A stretch of 21,613 nucleotides of DNA from a virus (IMGVR_UViG_3300025138_008090:1-21613), one strand, 5' to 3'; shown: positions 13,462-21,613, counted from the stretch's first letter. Notes: generated from the letters alone by a model not told the origin. Program-made: numbers and translations.

Positions 13462-16200
13462 TTAGAAACTAACAGCAAGTCCTATGTTGTAGTGCCTTGG
13501 TGTTCCCAAGAATACTTCAGCATTATGAGCTAGGTGAAGTTTATCACCGTACCCATTGTACTTACTATTGTCAACTGCATCTTGGACATAAACGTCATCA
13601 AGAGCATTAAAAACATGACCACTAAGTGTCACATCATACCCACCAATTGCTGGTAGTTTGTATGAAAAGTGTAGGTCAAGTTTAGAATAGCCAGGAGCTT
13701 TCCAAACCTGTGTCCTATCAGCATCACCGTCAATCTCACGAGAATCAGGTGACCAATCAGCGTAGTTATCATCATACATTCTGTAAAGACCTTGTATGTT
13801 AAGTCCTTCGACTGGTTTAATGGTTAATCCACCAACATAAGCTGTCTGTGGCATATCACCAACCATAAGTTCGTTAAGAGCGTAAGTGTATTCAGTAGTA
13901 GTCTGACCGATAACTTGGTTATCGTCATTATACTCCATCTCTTGATAATCACCATCGGCATCACCATCAAACTCCCACTTACCTTTACTAAATGCTAAGT
14001 CTAAATCAACCATTTCGTGAAGAGCAACTTTCGTTTCAACTTCCCAACCTGTATGACTTTGGTTAACACCTTTCAAGTAGATAATATCCGTATCACCGGA
14101 ATCACCAGCACCTGTTTCAACAGATTTGGTAAGGTTTCTATCTTTCCATTGAGTATTATAAGAACTCAATTTAAGATCTACATTACCACTTGCATACTTA
14201 CCACCAAACTCGAAACTTGTAAATTTCTCGTTATCTGGATTAGTAGCTACAGTACCATCATAGGCAATCACATTGTCTAAGATAGGTGGTTTTTCAACAT
14301 ACCCACCATTTACAAATGCAGACATTCTATCATCGAGGTTATATACACCACCACCTTTCACTTGGAAAGTTGTGATAGCATCAGCCTCAACTACACTATT
14401 GTCTGTAGAGAAATGGTCTTTGTATGTATATCCGATAGTTGATATTCCACTCATACCATAAAGGTTGAACTTCTGAATATCATACTTACCTTGTACGAAT
14501 GCCCCAAACCAATCAACGGTAGTTTCGTTGTGATAAGCAATTATATCACCTAAACCAACTTTCTTACCATCAGGTGCATTATCGTCAGCAAAGTCTACAT
14601 AGTAGTCTCCACCAAGTAAGTCACGAACCTCACGAGCATGCTCTATTCCAGCAGTTCTCCAATCGATACCAATCTGAACTTCGAGTTCATCTGATACATC
14701 ATAGTTTAATTTAGAAATCAAACCATAAGTGTTTTGACGATTGATTGAGTTACGAAGAATACCATCTGAACGATTTTCAGTATCAGACCACGCTGAATCT
14801 ACATTAGCAGAGTTCTCAGCAATCTGACTATTCCAATCCCAAGTCCACGGTGAACTTGCATACCAAGCACTTCCTTCTACTGCAGGAAATCGGTTTACAC
14901 TACCATAGGTACCAGTACCACCACCAGAACCACCACTCCAATAAGCAACAGAACTTAGTCTAACTTGGTCATTTACATCATAAAAATGATTTATATTGAC
15001 AAGTGGTTTATGGAAAAAGTTCTCTCTTTCATTTAAAAAATCAGAACTAAACCTATCTGTAGTGCGGTCACCATACATATACCAATACTGTTGACCTGTG
15101 TATGAAGCATCAATTGGGGCAACATTCTGATTAAAGAATCTACCAGCCTCATGTTCAAACTTCTCACCAGCAACATAAGCTGAATCATTATATCCATCAA
15201 TACCACCAGCTAACTCTTGTGAGTAGGTAGCAATATTCTGTTTATATAGATTTTGTCCATGACGCTGTGGAGCACCAATTGCATATAGCTCAAATCTTTG
15301 GTCATCAGACACAGCATAAGAACCACCAACGTAGTAAGCCCATGCATCTGTCCAAGTTCCATCAATGAACCCATTACCAGTTTTACGAACAATCGTTCCA
15401 CTAAGTGCTAGTTTATCATTGATTAGACCTGAATTATAATTCAAAGTAGTTTTTAGGAATCCACCCTCACCTACTTCTTGTTTGAACTTACCACCCTTTT
15501 CTTGAGCAGCAGGATCTGTGATTATGTTCATAGTTCCACCAATTGATGGTGTAGCTAGATTAACAGCGGATAGACCTCGTTGCATCTGAATGGAAGATGT
15601 GGCATCACCAACACCATCCCAATTAGACCAATAAACCCATCCGTTCTCCATATCATTCTGGGGAACACCATTAATCATAACCGCAACATTTCGTTGGTTG
15701 AATCCACGAACATTGATACGAGCATCACCCGCACCACCACCTTGTTGAGTAGCATATACACTTGGCGTCATATTAAGTGCCATTGGAATGTCTTGTGAAC
15801 CAAGACGAACTTCCATTTCAGCCTTATCTATCGTAGTGTAAGCTACAGGTGTTTTTTCATCAGCTCTTGAAGCCAAAACTTCAATATCTGACATAGTGAG
15901 TGCATTAACTTCTAAAGTGAAATTAAGTGTACCCACGATATCACCCACCTTAACCGAATTGGTTATAGATGAATGCCCAATGTATGAAGCAGTTAATGTA
16001 TAATCGCCTTCAGCACCGACATCAATAGTGTATTTACCAGACTCATCTGTTACACCACCTTTATCCGTACCTTCGACTACAATATTAGCTCCAGTCAATG
16101 GTTTACCCTCACTATTAACAACTCCAACAATCGATTGTCCATAAATGAAAATCGGTGTCAAAAATGTTAATAACAAAGATGTTAGATTGCGTTTATTCAT
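13462..16200 (-). CDS. TonB-dependent outer-membrane receptor (carboxypeptidase-regulatory-like domain, plug, barrel)
   Basis: This 912-residue protein is a complete outer-membrane active-transport receptor. From ATG 16200: a signal peptide (MNKRNLTSLLLTFLTPIFIY, likely cleaved before Q22); a carboxypeptidase-regulatory-like domain (23-97) with GKPLTGANIVVEGTDKGGVT; a TonB-box-like MSDIEVLAS (103-111); a plug (about 114-230) with INVRGFNQRNVAVMINGVP and GGTMNIIT; then a barrel of about 680 residues rich in aromatics, ending PRHYNIGLAVSF with the terminal Phe used for outer-membrane assembly. The frame extends to 16236, but ATG 16200 has GAGGAG seven bases upstream and gives a proper signal peptide. 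Base composition looks richer in G+C than the flanking genes (sampled lines of 35 to 48 percent against 23 to 38). The domain set is typical of Bacteroidota and relatives. Substrate unknown; being in a phage it is probably host-derived. Confidence 0.93.
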   Translation of the reverse strand: MNKRNLTSLLLTFLTPIFIYGQSIVGVVNSEGKPLTGANIVVEGTDKGGVTDESGKYTIDVGAEGDYTLTASYIGHSSITNSVKVGDIVGTLNFTLEVNALTMSDIEVLASRADEKTPVAYTTIDKAEMEVRLGSQDIPMALNMTPSVYATQQGGGAGDARINVRGFNQRNVAVMINGVPQNDMENGWVYWSNWDGVGDATSSIQMQRGLSAVNLATPSIGGTMNIITDPAAQEKGGKFKQEVGEGGFLKTTLNYNSGLINDKLALSGTIVRKTGNGFIDGTWTDAWAYYVGGSYAVSDDQRFELYAIGAPQRHGQNLYKQNIATYSQELAGGIDGYNDSAYVAGEKFEHEAGRFFNQNVAPIDASYTGQQYWYMYGDRTTDRFSSDFLNERENFFHKPLVNINHFYDVNDQVRLSSVAYWSGGSGGGTGTYGSVNRFPAVEGSAWYASSPWTWDWNSQIAENSANVDSAWSDTENRSDGILRNSINRQNTYGLISKLNYDVSDELEVQIGIDWRTAGIEHAREVRDLLGGDYYVDFADDNAPDGKKVGLGDIIAYHNETTVDWFGAFVQGKYDIQKFNLYGMSGISTIGYTYKDHFSTDNSVVEADAITTFQVKGGGVYNLDDRMSAFVNGGYVEKPPILDNVIAYDGTVATNPDNEKFTSFEFGGKYASGNVDLKLSSYNTQWKDRNLTKSVETGAGDSGDTDIIYLKGVNQSHTGWEVETKVALHEMVDLDLAFSKGKWEFDGDADGDYQEMEYNDDNQVIGQTTTEYTYALNELMVGDMPQTAYVGGLTIKPVEGLNIQGLYRMYDDNYADWSPDSREIDGDADRTQVWKAPGYSKLDLHFSYKLPAIGGYDVTLSGHVFNALDDVYVQDAVDNSKYNGYGDKLHLAHNAEVFLGTPRHYNIGLAVSF

Positions 16201-16229
16201 AAACGTTCTCCTCTTTTTGTTATTGTTAA

Positions 16230-16263
16230 GACGCATTTTTCCACAGGTGCGTCGTCTGCCTGT
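16230..16263 (-). promoter_or_regulatory. Potential H-type pseudoknot in the receptor mRNA leader
   Basis: In the minus-strand RNA, ACAGG (16263-16259) can pair with CCTGT (16247-16243), and GACGCA (16253-16248) with TGCGTC (16235-16230). The two helices interleave: loop CAGAC, no bases between helices, then the A-rich loop GGAAAAA. This is the topology of an H-type pseudoknot, or two mutually exclusive hairpins. It lies 17 bases before the GAGGAG ribosome site. It could be a translational operator or small riboswitch; the ligand is unknown, and short stems can occur by chance. Confidence 0.4.
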
Positions 16264-16281
16264 CCGCTTTTTTGTATGTGA

Positions 16282-16310
16282 ATTTTAATTTGCATAATCT
16301 TGGTCGTCAT
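16282..16310 (-). promoter_or_regulatory. Weak candidate promoter for the receptor gene
   Basis: ATGACG (16310-16305) and TAAAAT (16287-16282) are spaced by 17 bases on the minus strand, matching 4 and 5 of 6 sigma70 consensus positions. The -10 overlaps the reductase stop codon. If used, it would put the pseudoknot in the receptor's own leader. The match is modest and may be chance; read-through from the reductase is the alternative. Confidence 0.25.
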
Positions 16311-18294
16311 TATCACCAGTCATTGGTACTATTTCACAAGAATCATTATTACAAAATTTATCTATTTCTGCCTCTTCATTCTTAATTACGCCAAAAGATA
16401 ACTTACCAAGTTTCTTAACTTGTCTATTATATTCTTTCTCATCAATTGCTTCATATGGCATTTGTTTATATGCTCCTAATTCGTGTCTTGGTAATAAACT
16501 AATACCCTTTAAGTGATATTGATAATAATTTAAAGTTGGTGCAATTTGGTCTGCTTCTGTTTCTGGATTAAATGTAACCGTACAACTAACTTGGTTGTCC
16601 GCCCAATGTCGTTGTAGAAAAGCGGCTAAACTGAATTGTTCCCAAATCGAAAGTTCAGCCGCAGTTCTAATCCCCTCACCGACATCTACCGGCACCTCTA
16701 CTACCATCGTTGTATCTTCTGAACCAAAGGCTGGTTCTAATTTATAATTAGCTTTCTTTAATGGTTCTAATAATTCTGAATGCTTGGATAACCTTACTCT
16801 CCTAATGTAAAAACGACTCTCAGGATAGTGTAATCCGGGAGTCGCTCCTGCTAGTAGTGAAACTGTTCCTGATGGTTTTACTGATGTTGTCTTAATTGAC
16901 TTTGGTACAGCAAACCAATCTGAATACATTTTATCCCATTCTTGTATAACATCATAACCAGCATTTAACCAATCTTTTAATTCACCTAAACCACGATTAG
17001 TAATAAACTGAGCAACACCACTTACCGAACATCCAATTCTTCTGTTTCTCAACATAACTCGATTGGTATCACTCCAATGTGTTTTACCTAATGTTACTGA
17101 TTTAGCATACAAATAAGCATACTTTAATGTACGAGCATAATCCTCAAAGTCATCGTGGTTACTTGGAAATGTTTCTACCAAGCAACATAACTCGTAACTC
17201 TCCAATGATTGTTCCAAACAAGGATTACCACCAGCAACTCTATGGTCTTTATTATCTCCACCATTTTTCATACGAGAATACTTTCTCATATTTTCTAACC
17301 ATGCAAATCCAGGCTCACCATTATCCACAATTCGTTTGGCAGCTTCTGTATAATCCATACCCAATTCTGCGAATATACTATTATTACTTGTCCATCCATA
17401 TTGCTCCCTATGTGGGTTAACTTTATAATTTTTTAAATCTAAATATTCTTCATCATCTGGTTCACCGAACACAATCTCCGCAGTACGTCTTACATTCCCT
17501 GCTACGACACATTTACCAATAAGGTTCATTATGTCTACAATAGTTGTTACGGTGATTGGCTCTCCACTATTTTTCTCTAATACTTTTCTGATTTCTTCAT
17601 GTACTTCTAAAAGAGGTTCGTGACCACTTGAAACTCCACCAAAACCTGCAATTGTTTCACCCGCTGGTCTGACTTCTGTATAATCAAATTCAATTGGTGA
17701 ATGTCCATGAAAATAACTTTCTAGTAGTAGTTTAAGAGATTCAACCCAACCCTCACGAGTATCTGGTATCACATATACATCTTCATCCTTATCACGATTA
17801 ATACCTTTAACTATAATCTCACCTGCACCCTTACAATCGAATCCTACACCCACTCCTAACATACTTGCATCCATCAAAAATGTAAATGGTTTAGCATAAT
17901 CTTCTTTAATTGTTGATGTTGATACAAATGCACAGTTGTTGAGGGCGGCGTACAAACCTTTTTCTTCAGTTATGGCTGTTCCCATAGCCCAAAGACCTCG
18001 GCCGGGTGGCAAAAACTTCATGTTGAAGATACGCTCATACATCTCTTGTGCAGACCTTTGAGCTTGCCACGGATTCCACCCCAATTGATGTTGGTCAATC
18101 CAATTCTTTTGCATAGAGTAAGTTCCCTCTACGACTCGTTGTACGGTTTCCCACCAACGTTCATTCTTTCCATCTTCCTTAATTCTTGAATAGGTTCTCA
18201 TATAAACTAACTCACCCAATCCATTAAAACCAAATGGTGGTTTTTTTCTTTTGTATTTATTTATAAACTTTTCCGATAACGTAAATTTTTCCAT
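16285..18294 (-). CDS. nrdJ: Adenosylcobalamin-dependent class II ribonucleoside-triphosphate reductase
   Basis: This 669-residue enzyme makes deoxynucleotides from ribonucleotides using a radical generated by coenzyme B12. Counting from ATG 18294: FLPPGRGLWAMGT (94-106); C121; the active-site loop NPCLE with N357, C359 and E361; C370; SVKPSGT (471-477); and the C-terminal redox pair C648/C653. Cysteine spacings match the monomeric Lactobacillus leichmannii enzyme (C119, C408, C419, C731/C736): 11 residues between the two central ones and 5 in the C-terminal pair. The stretch between C121 and C359 is about 50 residues shorter, perhaps trimming the allosteric insertion. The longest frame starts at TTG 18297; ATG 18294 with AAGGA six bases upstream is preferred. 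No second subunit is expected for this class. Confidence 0.95.
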   Translation of the reverse strand: MEKFTLSEKFINKYKRKKPPFGFNGLGELVYMRTYSRIKEDGKNERWWETVQRVVEGTYSMQKNWIDQHQLGWNPWQAQRSAQEMYERIFNMKFLPPGRGLWAMGTAITEEKGLYAALNNCAFVSTSTIKEDYAKPFTFLMDASMLGVGVGFDCKGAGEIIVKGINRDKDEDVYVIPDTREGWVESLKLLLESYFHGHSPIEFDYTEVRPAGETIAGFGGVSSGHEPLLEVHEEIRKVLEKNSGEPITVTTIVDIMNLIGKCVVAGNVRRTAEIVFGEPDDEEYLDLKNYKVNPHREQYGWTSNNSIFAELGMDYTEAAKRIVDNGEPGFAWLENMRKYSRMKNGGDNKDHRVAGGNPCLEQSLESYELCCLVETFPSNHDDFEDYARTLKYAYLYAKSVTLGKTHWSDTNRVMLRNRRIGCSVSGVAQFITNRGLGELKDWLNAGYDVIQEWDKMYSDWFAVPKSIKTTSVKPSGTVSLLAGATPGLHYPESRFYIRRVRLSKHSELLEPLKKANYKLEPAFGSEDTTMVVEVPVDVGEGIRTAAELSIWEQFSLAAFLQRHWADNQVSCTVTFNPETEADQIAPTLNYYQYHLKGISLLPRHELGAYKQMPYEAIDEKEYNRQVKKLGKLSFGVIKNEEAEIDKFCNNDSCEIVPMTGDNDDQDYAN

Positions 18295-18297
18295 CAA

Positions 18298-18364
18298 ATA
18301 TCCTTGTATACTATGTTTCCAATAACATTAATAAATATAATATATATTGAATCTATACTGTGAT
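18298..18364. other. AT-rich intergenic gap between helicase and reductase
   Basis: The gap holds a 10-bp self-complementary string aatatatatt (18339-18348) and the AAGGA ribosome site for the reductase. I see no good -35/-10 pair and no GC-rich terminator stem, so the reductase may be read through from the helicase or driven by a promoter type I cannot recognise. Confidence 0.4.
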
Positions 18365-19732
18365 TTATTCAAATCCATCAACTTTTTTTTCCATATCATT
18401 ATATTTGTTTGCTAGTTCTTTTCTCAAAAACTCTTGACTATTATCCATCTTATTCTGTACATCTTTTCCAAACTGACTACTACCCTCGTGTATTTTAACC
18501 ACACCAATATTAGTATTTATGGTTGATGGATACGTAACCCCATCTATACCAAATCGGTTTTTAATTACATGAAATCTACCTGTGTTAGCAATCTTATCCT
18601 CTACTTTCCTGCTCATACTTATTACAAAATCAGCAGTCATAACCTTACTGTAATCTTCAGCTACCTTGTCAGCACCAATCACATCCTCTTCTAAAGCTGA
18701 ACGATTAGCCTGTGAAGCAGTCCATATTGGAATCTGTAACTCACCAGCTAGTCCTCTCAAATCTTCATAGATATTTCCTATCGCATGTCTCTTTTCTTTG
18801 AAGTTACCAGTCGGCATTAAAATATCAGCATAATCTACTATGACCATATCCACTTCAGTTCCACTCAACTCTATATGTTTCAAGTGAGCTCCTAATGTTT
18901 GAACCGAAGCACCCTTTGTTGGAAAGTACTTTATCAATAACTTACCATTTAGTTCAAATAGTTTTTTATTGACTTCATCTTTATAGTATTTTATATTTGA
19001 AGTTGTAATACCACTAAATATAGAGTCATACCTCAACCCAACGTAAGTTTCATTCAACTCCAATGTATAATGAACTACTGTTTTCTTTTCACGAATTACA
19101 CTAGCACCTAAAGCCTGTAGAGTCCAAGACTTACCGATACCAGCTGGAGCAACTACGACTCCCAATTCACCAGCACCTAAACCACCATCTGTTATATCAT
19201 TTATAACATCCCACGGTGTCTTAACTGTAATTCTAGCAGAATCTTCCAATCTTAAATCTAATGATGGGATGTAGTCATGACCTAAGTCTCTTGAAGTTCC
19301 TGCTTTCATAGCTTCATCTATAATAGTTTTAATACCATCATAGTTTTTATTCTCCAACATATCAACAGATTCTAATATAGCATTTTTCAATGTTTGATTT
19401 TTACAGAAATCCAATGTCTCCGATTGTACAAATTCTAAATCTGTAGCTTCTATTTGTTTCCAAACATCTCTTAGTTTTTCAACAACACCAGCTTTCAATA
19501 CATCATTATCTATCTCATCTGTTTTGAATTTTATAACTTCAAGTGTAGGTTGTTTTTTGTATTCGTAGTAGTAATCTCTTATAACTGTAATCAACCATTT
19601 ATTAGAATCTGAATCAAACATAGATGGTTGTAATATATCGCTAATGGTTTGTAAGAACTTAATATCACTCATCAACGAAGCTACAATTTTAGTCTGAAAC
19701 GATGTTCCGAATTGTGTTAATGTATCACCCAT
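18365..19732 (-). CDS. 41: Replicative DNA helicase, gp41/DnaB-like
   Basis: This 455-residue protein is a RecA-fold hexameric helicase of the DnaB/gp41 family, which unwinds the fork and works with a primase (none seen in this window). An N-terminal helical domain (1-165) precedes the motor domain. Walker A is APAGIGKSW (195-203), then HYTLELNETY (221-230), Walker B MVIVDYAD (296-303), and the TASQANR motif (338-344). T4 gp41 is 475 residues, so it looks full length. The ATG at 19732 overlaps the upstream nuclease stop by eight bases and has only a weak AGAG ribosome site, so it is probably translated by coupling. A 70-base AT-rich gap follows before the reductase. Confidence 0.93.
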   Translation of the reverse strand: MGDTLTQFGTSFQTKIVASLMSDIKFLQTISDILQPSMFDSDSNKWLITVIRDYYYEYKKQPTLEVIKFKTDEIDNDVLKAGVVEKLRDVWKQIEATDLEFVQSETLDFCKNQTLKNAILESVDMLENKNYDGIKTIIDEAMKAGTSRDLGHDYIPSLDLRLEDSARITVKTPWDVINDITDGGLGAGELGVVVAPAGIGKSWTLQALGASVIREKKTVVHYTLELNETYVGLRYDSIFSGITTSNIKYYKDEVNKKLFELNGKLLIKYFPTKGASVQTLGAHLKHIELSGTEVDMVIVDYADILMPTGNFKEKRHAIGNIYEDLRGLAGELQIPIWTASQANRSALEEDVIGADKVAEDYSKVMTADFVISMSRKVEDKIANTGRFHVIKNRFGIDGVTYPSTINTNIGVVKIHEGSSQFGKDVQNKMDNSQEFLRKELANKYNDMEKKVDGFE

Positions 19733-20741
19733 GTGTTTTCTCTGCGTAATGATTTAATTGATTAAAGTTAGTTGCTAACCAGCTAATTACATTTGGTAAT
19801 GCTGTAAATAGTTTATCTTCTAAGAACATTTTCTGAAATTGGAACTTGATTAACCTATTGATTGGTTCATTAGCTTTATCTATTATTTTTGTTTTAGTTG
19901 AACCTGAGATATCTACATCCGATAACTGCATTAATTTGTAGTTTAATTCTATGGTATCTTTTGAATCTGGTAAAACATTAACAACTTCATCCATATCAAC
20001 TATACGATTCTCTTGTAGAAATGGTAATTTCTTCTTGATAGTTTTTAAACCCAATCCCCTTACACCAGGAATATTATCAGACTTGTCACCATCTAAGACT
20101 CTGTACCAAATGTAGTTATGTGAATTGATACCATATTCATCCATAACCATTTTTTCATCATACATTTTCTTTTTAGTTGGACTCCATATCTTTATTCTTT
20201 CGTCAGCTAATTGTAAGAAATCTTTATCAGTTGACATAACTGTAATCTTGGATTCGGTAAGAACTTGTCTACATAGATAACCAATTGTATCATCAGCTTC
20301 AATGTTATCATACGACATAACAGTTATAGGAAGTGTTTCTAAATATTCCACACATCTAGCTAACTGCATCATCATATTTTGTTTCTCATCTGCTTGTGAT
20401 GCAAAATCATATGCACGATTTACTCTGTATTTAGTTTTACGATTTTGTTTGTATTCTGGAAACAACTTGCGACGGCGATTAGAACCACCCTTACCATCAA
20501 ATACTATAATGGTACGGGTAGGTCTAATCATATTTATAGTGTAACCAATACTTCTTAGAAAACCAACTATTCCACCAACGTGAATTCCATCATCATTGGT
20601 AGTTGGTATAACACTAAACACTCTGATAAAAGTATTTAGGCCATCTATTATAAGAACTTTGTCATTAGGTTCACCACCGTCTATTGAACCACCATTTTTC
20701 TTTATCTCTTCAAATATAGATAAATATTTCGCATTACTCAC
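19725..20741 (-). CDS. rnh: 5'-3' exonuclease / RNase H of the FEN (T4 Rnh) type
   Basis: This 338-residue nuclease would remove RNA primers and 5' flaps during lagging-strand synthesis. The FEN/PIN active-site acids are all visible: D33 in VLIIDGLN, D82 in IIVFDGKGG, E148/D150/D151 in NIEADDTIGYL, D172/D174 in STDKDF, and D219/D222 in DGDKSDNIPGVRGLG. The last is followed by the helix-hairpin-helix DNA-binding motif (GLGLKTIKKKLP). T4 RNase H is 305 residues. The start is GTG at 20741, overlapping the recombinase stop by eight bases and preceded by AGAGGA about six bases away; no nearby ATG exists. It is co-translated with the helicase. Confidence 0.92.
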   Translation of the reverse strand: MSNAKYLSIFEEIKKNGGSIDGGEPNDKVLIIDGLNTFIRVFSVIPTTNDDGIHVGGIVGFLRSIGYTINMIRPTRTIIVFDGKGGSNRRRKLFPEYKQNRKTKYRVNRAYDFASQADEKQNMMMQLARCVEYLETLPITVMSYDNIEADDTIGYLCRQVLTESKITVMSTDKDFLQLADERIKIWSPTKKKMYDEKMVMDEYGINSHNYIWYRVLDGDKSDNIPGVRGLGLKTIKKKLPFLQENRIVDMDEVVNVLPDSKDTIELNYKLMQLSDVDISGSTKTKIIDKANEPINRLIKFQFQKMFLEDKLFTALPNVISWLATNFNQLNHYAEKTHG

Positions 20742-21613
20742 TCAGTTCCTCTTCTACTGTAACATCATCAATTCCAAAGTTTTTTTCGTATTTTAATATG
20801 ACTTTATCACAGATGAGTTGATAACAATAAGACTTAAACTCCTTATCTTCAAGAAGAGCAGACCATTCTTTCGATTGAAATTTTACTTCTTCACCATTAT
20901 GGTCTTTCATCGTATACCAAGCACCACCAACCTTAGCAATTTTGTGGTCTTTAAGAACGTGTAACCAACTACCCACATCATCAATACCACTTTCAAAGTA
21001 AAGTTCAAAATCAGCATGTCTCATAGGTGGCCCTAATCGATTCTTGATAACTTGAGCTCTCATCTTCATACCAATAGTGTTCTTTTTGGTATCCTTTATT
21101 TGACCAAGATTTTTCAATCTGATTCTAGTTGATGCATGAAATGGTAGAGCTTTACCACCACTTGTAGTCCACGGATCTCCAAACATTACACCAAGTTTTT
21201 GACGTAATTGATTTGTGAATACAAGAGCAATTTTCTGTCTACCAATCATTTGAGTAATCTTTCTCATTGCTTTGGAAAGTATGATAGCCTTAGAAGTAGC
21301 CCAACCATCTTTGTCAAACTCAGCTTCTAATTCTACCTTAGTTGTAGCAGCAGCTAGTGAATCCACCAAGATAGTTACTAACCTATCCTTATCTGATTCA
21401 CGAACCTTAGCAACGATTTCTTCTATAGCTGTAAATATATCTTCAACGGTTTCTAAATGTAGATACAACATACTTTCTACATCCACGCCAATTGAACCTA
21501 AAAATTCAGTACTAACAGCAGTTTCTGTATCTATGTAAACAGCTACACCACCTTTTTTCTGTGTCTCTGCTAATATATGAGCACCGATTAAAGATTTACC
21601 ACTACTTTCTAAA
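20734..21613 (-). CDS. uvsX: RecA/UvsX-like recombinase, N-terminus beyond the window
   Basis: The frame runs off the right edge, so about the first 60 residues are missing. It begins with the Walker A LESSGKS (codons 21612-21592), then VAVYIDTETAVSTEFLGSIG (the ATP-binding aromatic/acidic strand), TILVDSLAAATTK (Walker B), FTNQLRQKLG (the RecA NQxR signature), and DPWTTSGGKALPFHASTRIR (the RecA loop 2 region). These resemble bacterial RecA more than T4 UvsX, as in many marine T4-like phages. It promotes strand exchange and recombination-dependent replication. An ATP-independent acidic tail (DDVTVEEELSE) ends the protein. The GTG at 21486 is internal, not the start. Its stop overlaps the nuclease start, so the operon continues. 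Confidence 0.93.
   Translation of the reverse strand, partial: LESSGKSLIGAHILAETQKKGGVAVYIDTETAVSTEFLGSIGVDVESMLYLHLETVEDIFTAIEEIVAKVRESDKDRLVTILVDSLAAATTKVELEAEFDKDGWATSKAIILSKAMRKITQMIGRQKIALVFTNQLRQKLGVMFGDPWTTSGGKALPFHASTRIRLKNLGQIKDTKKNTIGMKMRAQVIKNRLGPPMRHADFELYFESGIDDVGSWLHVLKDHKIAKVGGAWYTMKDHNGEEVKFQSKEWSALLEDKEFKSYCYQLICDKVILKYEKNFGIDDVTVEEELSE

Noticed and set aside
15210-15401. A 63-codon minus-strand frame within the receptor
   Set aside because: It is out of frame inside the receptor barrel and has no independent start signal.
14017-15798. Several plus-strand open frames of 62 to 87 codons inside the receptor gene
   Set aside because: They are antisense to an intact, motif-rich coding sequence and show no recognisable domains or ribosome sites.
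16201-16236. Extended receptor N-terminus starting at 16236
   Set aside because: The extra 12 residues are highly basic and would precede a normal signal peptide. GAGGAG is placed for ATG 16200, and the extension reads through the pseudoknot and ribosome site.
16201-16284. Cobalamin riboswitch upstream of the receptor
   Set aside because: The gap is only 84 bases, too short for the full cobalamin aptamer, and I see no conserved B12-box-like core. Only the small pseudoknot-like element is supported.
18250-18265. TATAAATA on the minus strand, resembling a T4 late promoter
   Set aside because: It lies within the coding sequence for the reductase N-terminus (FINKYKRK), where AT-rich Ile/Asn/Lys codons produce it by chance.
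1-21613. CRISPR arrays, tRNA genes, insertion sequences
   Set aside because: No regularly spaced direct repeats, no transposase motifs, and no intergenic gap large or structured enough for a tRNA; the longest gap is about 120 bases.

Overview
The window reads as part of the genome of a large T4-like (tailed, myovirus-type) phage, probably from an aquatic metagenome. Every supported gene lies on the minus strand, so transcription runs from position 21613 down to 1. Genes are tightly packed, often overlapping by 1 to 17 bases, and strongly AT-rich. The core is a T4-type replication and recombination set: RecA/UvsX-like recombinase, RNase H/5'-3' exonuclease, gp41-type helicase, family B DNA polymerase (gp43), sliding clamp (gp45), clamp loader large subunit (gp44) and clamp loader small subunit (gp62). 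No rRNA, tRNA, CRISPR array or insertion sequence was seen.

Layout in transcription order. (1) 21613-18365: recombinase (cut by the window edge), flap/RNase H-type nuclease and replicative helicase, with coupled starts. (2) 18294-16285: an adenosylcobalamin-dependent class II ribonucleotide reductase. (3) 16200-13462: a full-length TonB-dependent outer-membrane receptor with signal peptide, carboxypeptidase-regulatory-like domain, plug and barrel. It has its own strong ribosome binding site, a potential pseudoknot in its leader and a clear intrinsic terminator. This is the most surprising gene here, because it is a bacterial cell-envelope gene inside a phage replication region. (4) 13409-7430: a sigma70-like promoter, then polymerase, clamp, a beta-class DNA methyltransferase, clamp loader ATPase, a small zinc-ribbon protein and clamp loader small subunit. 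(5) 7421-4667: a second, nearly identical promoter, then an Nmad1/DUF1599 protein, two overlapping microproteins, a Cas4/RecB-type Fe-S nuclease, an unknown protein, a SLOG-family protein, a ribbon-helix-helix-like protein preceded by a perfect inverted repeat, and a coiled-coil microprotein. (6) 4657-1: two GT4 glycosyltransferases separated by a 41-residue basic microprotein, a zinc-finger protein, an unknown protein, a GT2 glycosyltransferase and a truncated unknown protein.

The genes fit one programme: make deoxynucleotides (class II reductase), replicate and recombine DNA (helicase, polymerase, clamp, loader, recombinase, nucleases), modify DNA (methyltransferase and perhaps Nmad1) and alter glycans (glycosyltransferases). 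The receptor's N-terminal carboxypeptidase-regulatory-like domain is typical of Bacteroidota and related phyla such as Marinimicrobia, which suggests the host group. That host assignment is an inference. Several genes have more convincing starts than their longest open frames (16200, 18294, 7369, 6752), and four microproteins of 39 to 58 residues are supported by ribosome binding sites or stop/start overlaps.
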